This document shows, piece by piece, positions 43,921 to 56,300 of a stretch of DNA of 64,000 bases. The translations under genes were made by a program, and so were the position numbers. Location of the stretch: contig JASANG010003505.1 in the NCBI GenBank assembly GCA_030248215.1, positions 1 through 64,000 on the forward strand, given 5' to 3'. A model generated the notes under the pieces. That model was not told the DNA's origin. It searched no databases and saw nothing but the letters and a program-made list of their open reading frames with translations. The stretch's first letter is position 1. Each line of letters opens with the position of its first letter. Origin of the DNA: Enoplolaimus lenunculus (Eukaryota > Nematoda > Enoplea > Enoplida > Thoracostomopsidae).

Positions 43921-44312
43921 AGAATTAAGGATCAGCAGTTTTATCGGAGACGAAGATGAAAGAAAATATTAATGTAGTTTGAAATGATACTGAATTTTTC
44001 AATTTTAACAGTAATCTTTGAAGCATTGTAAAAATAATTTTCATACGTTTATCTCAAAAACATTGGCAATTAAAATTTCAAAAATTGGTCTAAATGTTAA
44101 AACTCACTGAATCGCACTAGATTTACAAGAATACGGAGAATCTACTACCGAATTCACCCATAACTTCCTTCAAAAATGCCAATAAAGCCGAACGCAAACC
44201 TGAAGTTGCACCTGACATAAAACAATTCAGAAAAAATCAAAAGACTCAGCGTATATACGGTTTCTAAAATAGCGTTTAAATCTATAAATATAAATCGTGT
44301 CTGTTGGTTCGA

Positions 44313-47300
44313 CTAATCATCTTCTCCAAGACATGTAACTGGACTGGATGCTTTGCCCATATTAGGCATAAAATCACGAGCCATTAAGCATGCGAACACT
44401 GTTAGAACCATTTTAGGCTTAACTTCAACGATATCTTCAGGCAATGCGTAGACTTTGGCACCAATCTTGCGCGCCAGTGAAACGGCATATTTGGCATTAT
44501 CCAGTTTATTCTGTAAGTAAAAAAATGTTTATGCTTATAAAATCAACACAATAGCACAACTTCTTAAAACGAACATGAAACATTTAGAAATTACTGAGAC
44601 AGACCTGCGTATCAAATGCAAAAAAATACGATGCCAACAGCAACTAAACATAATCACTCAAATACAGGAAACACAATGGCTGAGTTAGCACAAAAGTAGA
44701 GTTTCAGGACCCAGCTGTTATCTTAAATTCATGGTACTATATTTAGTTTTGTGCCTACCGTTTCGTTCAAGCATAAGCTTTTGTGCCTCAGTTTTCAAAC
44801 TAAATTTTTAAAGTATATACAAAAACTTTTTTGTTGTTGCGTCCACTGTAGGAATTTTCAGACTTTTAAAGTCCGAAATTTAAGTATTTGTTTCATGAAC
44901 GATTAAGACAGATATTTCTGGAATATAAGATAAATGTTTTCTAGGGAACCGACTCCAAAATGTGTGGCTAAAGCTCGACCAAATACCCCAATTTTACAAC
45001 CTAAGAAACGCCTAGGATACCCGAAATATTCTTTAAATTTGATTATTTAAATACATTCCTAAGAATATAAACGGCTCTAGCAACTTTTCTACATATATAA
45101 AAATAAATTGGTAATAGTATATAATTTCTTAAATATAAGATATTTTTGTTTTAACCATTTTATACATTAATTTCTGAGCTGTTTCAGGCTGTTAATGTCT
45201 GAAATACAACACATTCATTTCTTGAAAATTTAAGAAAGTAGAAGTCTTGAGATTTCAAGGCTATTTATTTTGTGTGTATACCGCATTAGATCGTCCTGAG
45301 TTGACAATTTTCCTGTCAACAATGTCTGACTGTATTGCATCAATAAGATCAATAACCACTTTTGCATCGGAAATGACAGGGTCTTGGAAATTGCGAATGC
45401 TGCTTGACTTGCCTGATTGGGAAAGCTAAAATAAAATTAATTTGACCGTACAATTAATTTACCACAGAATTAAATTGAGGCTCAAACTCAGGAATCTAAA
45501 ATAAAACAGTATAAGTTTACCTTGGACAGTTAACTTGATGCCCATACTGTAGTTACTTGAATAAGAGGGGGGCTGATATTTATTTGGCCTTTCCAGAAGG
45601 TACCTCCCCTTGTTATTCGGTTACGGACTGTTAATTGTTTTCAACCAGCCCTCTGCCACTCTTCGTTACTTATATATTCGGAATTGCAACTATTCGTTGA
45701 ATTAAACGTTTTGTGCCTTGCATCAAAAGCTTGAACGATAATGCAAGGTTATATTTTGGAATGTTGCTTTCAAAACTTAAGTGCACATTAAAGTTTCGAA
45801 TTCAACTTCATTTGGTCCTGGAGTCATTTTTGCGCTACAATTAGAGATAATGGCCATTTGTGGACTCTAATTAGGGTTTAGGGACTCTATCCGCTTACAA
45901 ACTTTTATTATGGATATGGACTCCTATTGAATGGGACTCAAAATGGGGACCCCCTCTTATTGTCCCCCTTTTATTCGGGTCACTACAGTACATAATTAGT
46001 AAAGATTGACAACACAGAATTGGGAGGATTATCCTCTTAACTATGCTAAACACCAATTTAGAAAGTGTGGCGTGTAGGTATGCATTGAAAAGTTTTGCGA
46101 ATGTTTGGATTTGACTGACACTGATTGTTTGGCCGCTGCCAATTTTTAATCATCAAATTTACTGAATAGCACCGTTTTAAATTTACATGCAATTTCGTTA
46201 TTGAATTCAGTCGCCTCCCACAACTTTTACCTATATTTTACTGCAATTTATCAATATTAATTACTACATTAAAACTTCAGATTACTATTATTTGAGGAAA
46301 AATCAAACAGCGATCTTGAATTCAATTTAAACGTTTAATTCAAGCAGAGTAACCCTGTTTGTGTTGGGCACAAACGAATCGGCCAATGTTACTTTCAGGG
46401 GCGCAACAGTAGATTAAGCGTATTCCGAAGCCTAAGCCTAAGCGTTGCAAAAATGTGTTCATAAGCCAAAGCCTACCTAAGCAAAAAATGTAATCTAGAA
46501 TCTAATCCTGCTCTTTTATAGACCCACCAGAAACCTGGACGCCCCTTCAAGTAACATGGGCCAACTAATCAATGCTATTGCATATTATGCAATGAACGAA
46601 AATAATTTTTGAATAGTAACCTTTTTGTTGACCCAGTCTACAATTTCTTTATCCGTAATCGGATTGCCTGACGGTGTACACGATGCCAATACGGTCAACG
46701 TATATGCTCGCATTAACTGCCAAACCAGAGCTAAAATGAGAACAGACAAGCTGTCTGCGTAGCTACAAAGCTAAATTCTATTCAGTGAACGGGATGCATG
46801 ACGACTGCAATGCTGCTGTTGCCGTTTTATATATACTTCGCAAACGCACGGAATATGCATCCGTAGGAATTATACGGAAATTTGTCTATCCTACAGATGT
46901 CAACGAACTGACATCAACGGGATCTACTATAACATTGGTGCGCTGGATAGCCAACGGTTCGAAACTTCGGGCTCAATTTGAAAGGATAATCGACACCACA
47001 TTTATTTGCTGTGTATCTGTATGGCGGTTGGTTACTGTTTAAAATACCGAAAATGAAAAGGGCAATATTTTTTAAACCAGAACGCCTTAAGTTATGGACG
47101 GTACCCCTGACGCGATCTATAAAATGCGCCACTTTTCATTGAATATCTAGGGGTCCACATTGCGTACCTTCGCAAATCAGGAAATGCTATATATCATGGT
47201 ATAACCATTATTGCATTTTGGTTAAGTTAACGACGTCAAAATTTTTATGCAAGCGAGCATAGCGAGCGCGAAAAACCCTTTGACCTCTGCAGGTCATTCT

Positions 47301-50300
47301 ACAGCCTGTAAAAGTGACTTTTTGAGCATTTAGTGAAATTTCTGAATACACCCATACTATATATATGGCCCATGTATCAAACAGGGCCGGATTGTTTTCC
47401 GGTGGGGCTATAATAGAGTCAGTTTAAGCTTTAGACTAATTTTTTTGCTTAGGCTTACGCTTAGGAATAGGCTCATTCATACGCTTAGGCTTAGGCTTAG
47501 GAATACGCTCATCCATACGCTTAATAGGCTTAGGCTTAGGCTTAGGCTTACTAATAAGCTTAGGCGTAGGAATAGGCTCATCCATGCGCTTAGGCTTAGG
47601 CTTAGGCTCATCCATGCGCTTAGGTTTAGGCTTAAGCTTAGGCTTAGAAATATGCTTATACTACTGTTCCGGCCCTGTTCTATACATAGGCCCTCTATAT
47701 ATAATACCTAACGTTAGCGTTCGATTTCCGTCGTAAATATCTTTGCCCTCGATGCCGACTAGTGAAAAACGTAGCTGTCGACCGAGTTCAACCGCATAAT
47801 TGCAGTTTTCAATCTTTTCCATCATTTCACGCATTTTCTTAAATTTTTCAACGACACGATTCCAGTCGACCATTCCTTTTCTGATCACATCGTACAGCTT
47901 AAATACCAGTCGGAGTGGGACTACATTTATTGAGCGAAGCTCGAACACCCGTAAGCAATTAAGGTAATATGCAAATTAGTTATTAGCTAACTATTCATTT
48001 ATCGGTTTTGGAGGTTTGTAAGCAATTTCCTCAGATTCCTCACACCCAAAAACCCTTCAGCCACCCTTAATTTTGTCTTGTCAATTAAGCTAATATGCAA
48101 ATTAACTATTAACTAACTATTCAATTATCTGTTTTGGAGGTTTGTAAACAATTTATTCAGATTTATCGCACCAAAAAACCTTCAGTGAACCCTAAAAATT
48201 ATTGAAATAATTTAAAAAGTCCTAGTTTTGTCTTGTCAATTAAGCTAATATGCAAATTAGTTATTATCTAACTATTCAATTATCGGTTTTGGATGTTTGT
48301 AAACTATTTATTCAAATTCCATGCACCTAAAAACCCTTTAGCGCTGAAATTATATTACTTTTAACCTTAATAATTAGTGAAATATTGTAAAAAGTCCTAA
48401 TTTAGGCTTATAACCTATGCTAATATGCTAATTATCTATTAGCTAACTGCTCAATCATCGGTTTTGGAGGTTTGTAAACAGTCTACGCAGATTCCTCGCA
48501 CCCGAAAACCCTTAATGCTAAAATTAGATTGCTTCTAATGGTAATAATTAGTGAAATATTGTGGAAAGTACTAATTTAGGCTTAATTAATTATGCAAATT
48601 AGCCTGTAGCTAATAAACGGCCCAAAATTTTAAAACCCCAATGCGAGGTTAACACCTCAGGATAATTGGCTTTCAAACAAAAAAATTATCAAAATCGGTC
48701 CAGCCGTTCCTGAGATTCTTTTCGGACGGAGGGACCGACAGACGGACAGACGGACAGACGGACAGATGGACAGTCGGACGGACGGACATCCACTATTCGA
48801 CCCCCAAGTACAAAACATAAAACGTTTGCAGCTTCATTTGACACGACCGTAAATTAATTGCTAAGAACACTGCCTCGCGAAACCGTTATTACATTTGTCT
48901 TAAAATTGAAATGCCTCCAATTTCAATTAGAATTTCTCGGTACACCACTGTCATTTGAGGAACATTAACCATTTGTGAGAATGCATTTCTTTTCACAACA
49001 ATATATACAACTCTAAAAAGTTGCTATTTGAACCAAACAAACAAGTTCCGTGCCTTGTGTCTGAGTTCCTCAAAAAGTGAATGTAAGGGCCCCCAAACTC
49101 CGGAAAAAGCGCAGAAATTTTTTGGACATTTTGTGTTAGAGTATGCGCACTGCGCAGTATAAAAGCTTCTAAACACATGAGAGCAACATTGTACTCGGAC
49201 GTCAATATCTTACAGCACAGCTCTAACTGTAAGCGCATTCCATGCTAAAGACTCCAGTTCAAATACAAACTTGAAATTGGATCTGTGGTAGTTAGCATTT
49301 AACTTCAATAAAAGCCCAACGTGGCACATACCTGAAATATGATTAAACCGTCTGTAAGGTCAGAATAAAGCCAATTAACAAACGGTTTCACACCCATTGA
49401 ATTCATCCAATTACGATACGTTTTCTCTTCACGAGTTTCTTGGACCACTTCCTCTGAACAATATTGAATGAAACCCACAAGTTAGGCCGGACATCACGAT
49501 AGCTAGCAGGTTTATTCAAGGCTGCACATCTTGTGGCGTATAAAACGGGGATGACAATAGAACGTTATCTATCCCAGAAATTTTTGGAAAGATGGCCAAT
49601 GTTACTTTTAGGGCCGTAACAGTTGATTAAGCGTATTCCTAAGCCTAAAGTTTAAGCCTAAGCCTAAGCGTATTCCTAAGCCTAAAGTTTAAACCTAAGC
49701 CTAAGCCTACGCCAAAAAATACAGTCTAGAATGTAAGCCTACTCTGTTACATACCGACCCCAAACTGGGACGGTCCTAAAGTAACATGAACGGGAAAGAC
49801 GACAGAAAGCCTAATTTAAAAAGCTTTAGAATAGCATGCTGGATTTGATTTAGAAACAGCTATACCCTCCGGAAATGATATTCCGCCTACGCTCCTGTAC
49901 GCCAGCAACTGAGATCTTGCTACGACTTGATGTAAAAACGTTGCACATACGTTGAAAAATTTCACAGGTTTGATGAATCGAAGCAAATATCGCTTTCGCT
50001 CGAACGCCGCTACTAAATCTTATTGCGTTTTGTGTAAGCCTTGTCCAAACTGATATAAATTAAAATTTATTCTCTTTCATACTAGTGACCTCCCACAGTT
50101 TAAAAATATATACTGAGGTGGGAAGTGGAGCATGAGGATTCTGTGGAAGGGTGGGCTAGGGTAGATTTGGCTCCCTCAAAACACAGCAGCCTTGATGCGA
50201 TAACGCAAAAACGGCGATAAGATAAAAAAACTATACTAAACAGCATAAGACTTGGGCATACCAAAATAAAAACAGCTCAAATGTTGCGAATCATTATTTT

Positions 50301-53300
50301 GTTAACTGAAATTTGCTTCATTTTAAGCACAACACACTTAAGCTGTGATGACAAATGTCACAGCATCAAAGGTCTGCCGCCCGTTCTAATAATTCAAATC
50401 CAAAATGCAGTCAATTGGTCGTTTCGTACTGCCGATTTCAATTTCGAAAGATTTGCTGTGATAAGTTCATGGTATTCAAATTACAAGAAAAATGACCATT
50501 GTCGGAATAATAATTAATAAAATCATGCAAATTTCCCAAGTATAGTTCGGGCTCTTAGCCAAAGTACGCCATGTGGGCTCAGCCACGTTAAACATTTTGC
50601 TCTCCAACAAAAGTTTTAGCCCCGATTGTGTAAGCTTATTTCAATCATATGCCTCTGCTAAAATAGTTTTTGTCAACCTAACAGACTGTAGCTGGTTATT
50701 GTTGTGATCGTGTTATGTTCACTGTTACATGGTTCACGCGCGGGTTAGCAAGAACCATTGATGATTTTTATAAATATTAGGTAACTTGAAAATTTACCAA
50801 TTTGTTCCGGCGGATCCAAGTTGGGATAATGATTGAACAGATTAGCAACAAAAGCCAAATTCAATTTGTAAACGCCATTGACAACATCGTTCGGTGTAAC
50901 AAATGCTCGACAGTCGATTTTTTCCGCTTCATTGAGCATAGAATGCGCACGTTTCAGTAAATCATTCTAAACAGAAATTTTTGTCGCTACGCTGGGTTTC
51001 TGAAATCTTAGTCACAATATGCCACTTGGCCCTTAATCCTGATCCATCGTAGCCCATGGGTAGCCGAGTGATAACCCATTTGATCTACGACCCATGACCG
51101 AAGGTAAGTTTTATTTTTTTATCGGATCAATTCAAGAAGTTCTTATTATGTAACAAAACGCTTATAGCCCGAAGCGTCTAGTGACGTTCAGGTGCTTGAA
51201 AGACATAAACTCGCAGAGCAATGCGTCGTATGTGTCAACTCTAACGTACCCATCAAAATTCCCAAATTTTGACTGATGACACACTGACTAATTTCAAACT
51301 CTGCTATCTACCCACCCAAAACGGTTTATTAAGTACTATGCTGTATTGCCAAATGTGATAGGTCATCCTAAAAAGCGTCTTCCAAGTTTATGAACCTCTG
51401 CCTCGTAACCAGTTCAACATGGTGGGACTGAAGTGCCAAAACCAATAGCAGGGGCCATGTCACGAATTTACATGGCCTACAAGTGGTGCTTAACTCTTGT
51501 GCATTTGATTTTTGCTAGGGGCTCAGCACTCCGACCCTTTTTGGCTACAGGGGTCATGTTGATTATATACGTGTACGTACTTCGCTGAGCGCGTTCTTTG
51601 TAACACCGCTTGATTTCGGCGCGACTTGATGAAGCAAATACGTGTAAATTACAGAATCAGTGATATCTGACTTGAAATTATGGAGTCTACGATCACAGCC
51701 GGCCTAAAACAATTACCATTCTTTATTAATCGTTTAGTTGAAATGATTAAGTAAATATCTATATATTAAAGCTGGAACGCCCCACATACGTATTTTGGGC
51801 AACTTTCAAGCATTAATTTGTTTACAATAATTTGTTTGGAAATACACGGGATTGTTCTATGGAAAGAATATTTGCATGAAAATTTTGTGCTTTCGTTAAC
51901 TTTTGCGCATTGCGCAAAGCTGACAAACTAGTATATGTTAATGCTTAACGGATCTGTCTTGATATATTTTATTGAAAAGAACATAGAAAATGGAAATGCA
52001 TATATTTGTGAGAAACGGGAAAATTTTCAGACATACTTTTGTGAACCAAGCCAATAATTACGAATTATGGGCAGAATTCATCCGGTCAGTAAATTGCCGG
52101 ACAGGCACGTGCCCCCCTGTTTCACCACACGGCGGGATTGACAGAGACGACAAAACTGTGCGTGTAAAACGGCAATTAGGTACACCTCATCTTCACTCTA
52201 TGAAAAACGGTCTTTTGTTTCCTCCACGTCTAATATCCTTCCACCGCCACTGGTGCTACACTTATTTGAGAATACATACTAACAATGCTTACAAGCTCGA
52301 GTTGATAATTAACCCATCGAATAAGCAACTCTTCGGGCGAAAGTCGCTGCAAGTCTTGCAGCGTTTCACCATCACGAAGCAAACGGGCCAAACCAGGAAC
52401 TCGAATAAGGTCAATTTGATTCAACAAACCGATCTAAAAAAACGTTTCACCGATATTAAAAACTCACGGGATTACCATTGAGAAGGCCAAGACGACGATG
52501 GCGTTGTTAATTGAATTGGAAAAAGTTATTTCTGTTAAAAACTATGTATATGTTTGCTTTTGAAAATGTAATTTACACTCAAAATATATATACATACATA
52601 CATACATATCCAATTAGCCAGGCTATTCGCCATTCGGAACCTCAGCCTAAAATACTGGCTATAAAAATATTTAACAATTTCACAATTTCAAACTTTAGAA
52701 ATGTTAAACGCGACACAGTCGAAACCTAAATGTAAGCCTGACCACAAGTTTAAACACAAGCCTAATATTAAGCCTAAGTCTTAGACTTGCCTTAGGTTCC
52801 TAGTTTCGAATGCAAAAGCTTCAGTTTCCATCACACCAGCCCCTTAAAAACTACGTAGCGTACGCATGATACTGCAGAAATTGTACAATTCCCATCGTCT
52901 CCCAGTCGGCAACTTACTTGTATGCAGTGATCCGAATAAGAGGGCGAACTGATATTTATTTGGTCTCTCCAGAGGGTACGCCGCTCCCTGTTGTTCGGTT
53001 ACGGACTGCTATTTGTTTTCAACCCGCCCTCCACAACCCTTCGTTACTGATATATTTTCGGTATTGCAACCATCCGTTGAATTAAACGTTTATTCGTCTT
53101 GTATCAAAAGGTTGGACCTACATTCAAAACTTAAGTATGTTATAAAGTGCTGAACTGGACTATATTTGGTTCTGTAGTCATTATGCACTACAATTAGGGA
53201 TAATTAACATTTATGGACTCTAATTAGGTTTTAGGGACTCTATCCGCTTACAGAATTTTATTGGGGGAATACAGACTCCTTGGGACTCAAAATGGGTACC

Positions 53301-56300
53301 CCCTCTTATTGCCCCCTCTTATTCGGGTCACTACAGTACATTAATACTGCGCCTAGACAGGTTAGCATTTTTTAACCGAAAACAACTAGCATGAAATGTT
53401 ACTTTTGAATCGTGATTTTTTAATGTTCAAAGTTTCTTGCAAATAAATAATCTGTGATTCATAACTAAAAACTGCTACGATTAAACATAATTATATATGG
53501 GTATGATATAATCGAGACGTAATGCGCCAGTCAGTTCAATTTAGGCATATGGCGAACCAAAAGTGGCATCGGGGTACCTTAATACTTGGCGCTGAAAACA
53601 TTCTATCAAGGCGTTAGGGTCACTTTGACACAAAAAACTTGTTTAGAATTAAACATTAGGCCACTTTTGGTTCCCCTTACCCCTAAATTTAAGGGAGTAT
53701 GGCACAATATAACATATTCTTAAACGAGGGGTTACGTTCTGTAAAAATCTCAAAGGGTTTGACCCTTGGCTGACCCCTCCCCTCACAGCCGCTGACGACA
53801 CCCTTGCTTACTCTAATAATTTGCCAAAGTAGTCCCAATACAAGATGCTTTTTGCCTTTGATCAAATCATCTGCGTCAATATTAACAATATTGCATCCGA
53901 TTGCTTGAGCCGAATTTAAAGCAAGCGTCAAATTTTCGTGTTTGCGATAGTAACTTAAGTTTGTCTTATTGATCGCCCGTTCGTCGACCGTTTCAGCAAC
54001 AGCCAGATTGATTAGCTTACTGAAATGTTAACAGATATAACGTTCTATGATGCAGGCGCAGTTGCAGATAGACTCCAGAAATAAAACCGTTGTTACGTCT
54101 CTGTCATTTATAATCTTTTGTGGTCCAAAAATGATTATTACATCGAATTCGAAACAACCTGTCAGTAAAGAATAGTAGAACCAGACCGTCAGATGTTAAT
54201 GTTTCGAATCCAGTGAATCTATTGTCCCGCATAGTTGGTTCAAGTCAGCGAGCATTAAAGTTAATGTGCGTGAGTTGGAGCGGAAGAAAACTTTTTACGG
54301 AAATGTAAGCACCGATCAAAAATGACATGCGATTTGAAAATAGCAGCACAGTTTAGTTTCTGTCAATGGCGGATCCATTGGGGCCACCCCGGCCGCCCCC
54401 CCCAACAGCATCTCGACAAAAATTATATAGAGTGTCAATTGCTGTTCTACGAAATAAATTGAATTCTATAACCGCTAACCGCTAATGCTAAAACATTTTC
54501 CGAAAATAGCAGGCAGTTCCAACTCATTCAAAACAGAAACGGATATTGCTAAAGCTGACTGGATTTTGCTTTTTCAAAACTGAATTGGCTTCCGAATCCG
54601 AGCCTTTGAACGAACGTAAGGAAGTCAATTTTATGGCAATAGTTCGTGGTTTGGGTGTGGGTCAAAAATAAGCGTATTACCTGTGAAATTTTGACCCCGC
54701 CCCCATTTTGAGATCCTGGATCCGCCACTGTGCAGGCGCCTAGCAAAGATATTCAAATGGATGCAGTCAAATCCAAAATCAGTTACAGTAAAAGTAGGAT
54801 TTTTAAGAATTCGCAAACGAAGCCAGAGTTTAAAACTTGACACAATGTAAAATTGATGTGTCTGACTGAAAAAATTTAAATTTTGCCGCGGATTTGAAAG
54901 GCTGATACAACCCCCTGATTGGCCATTATCGCATTTGTAAAACTATGACCAAAACCTGTCGAGCGACGTGTATCAGAAGCTTCGTGTAATTTTAGGTAAA
55001 TCATTTACATCCAACGCAAAACATTATTTGGTTTATGGATTGGGGAATCTGGACCACAAATATACCCTGGCAACGTATCTGTTGTGATGTGAATATACGT
55101 AACCCGCGCCTTAAGATTACATTTTTTGTTTAGGTTTACGCATAGGAACTGATTTTTGCAGCACTTAGACTTAGGCTTAGGCTTAGGAATACGCTTAATC
55201 TGTTGTTACGCCCCTAAAAGTAACATTGGCCCTCTTGTTTATTCTATATATCATCGACTCTTGCTTGGTATATACTGCTCACCATATTATCAAACCATCA
55301 TTAATTTTTTCATACAGCTTATTGCCTTCGTTGTCAATTGGCATTACATGCTGCAAGTCCCGGTCGGTGCTCAAATTCCTACAAGTAACTAAATTATATA
55401 AATATAAATATAACAACATTGAATATAATATGCAAAACAACAACCACAATAAATAAAAATCTAAATTAATAAACGTGAAAAGCCTATCATATGAAATTTC
55501 AGCTGGTTTTATCCCTATTTTTGGTAAACAAATGATAGAACAAACTAATCCGCAACATCAGTAAGGCATTGGTCAATTTCAAGTTGCGACCGGATATCCG
55601 ATAGTTCCAATTTAATATTTGACAAAAACTGATATCCATCTCCGGTTACGGTATCTGGTATAAACTTACCGGATATTTACGGTTGTGGTCGGAACATTAT
55701 AAAGCTGCTTTTTAGAAATGAGCGTCTTTAACACCTTGCTGCTATTACATTTTTGGGCAAATCAAGATGTTCAAGTTTTGATACGTTTACAGCTTCCTTC
55801 GAACTCACAGCCTGGAGACCCGAAGCGAACGCTCTACCATACGCCACCCTGCCTGCGTCTCTAACAGCTTTCATCGACCATTATAATGTCGACACGTATT
55901 CTGCCGGTTAGCATACAGACTAAAACACGCACGTCTCACATGTTTACAAACCGTAAACTTACGAATTGATCCATTCCGAAAATGCGACCTGCTCTTCGAA
56001 CCTGATTGTATGTTTAATTTCTGCATTCGCTGATGGAGATGCGCCGCTGATAACGTCGACATTTTCCGCAGGTTTTGTAACCGTTTTAAACGTCTGCGCG
56101 TATTCAGCGGATCGTAAAGTTTGATACAGCTATAATTAATATTAAACAGCGTATAATCGGGTATCCGTTTCAGTCTCCGTTATAGAAATACCAGAAATTC
56201 CGTCATACTTACGCTTAAAAGTGGTTGTAAATCACGTAAATATCTCGCAATATTTCATTTATACAGATATGCTGCAACCACTGTTCGAAATGAAAAAAAA

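Noticed and set aside
47445-47711. Arginine- and leucine-rich repetitive frame
   Set aside because: Translation of the GGCTTAGG array in a family B element; a similar frame on the other strand at 61699-61986 has the same origin.
51990-52481. 163-codon plus-strand frame
   Set aside because: Antisense shadow of plastin exon 6 (52293-52433) extended by chance.
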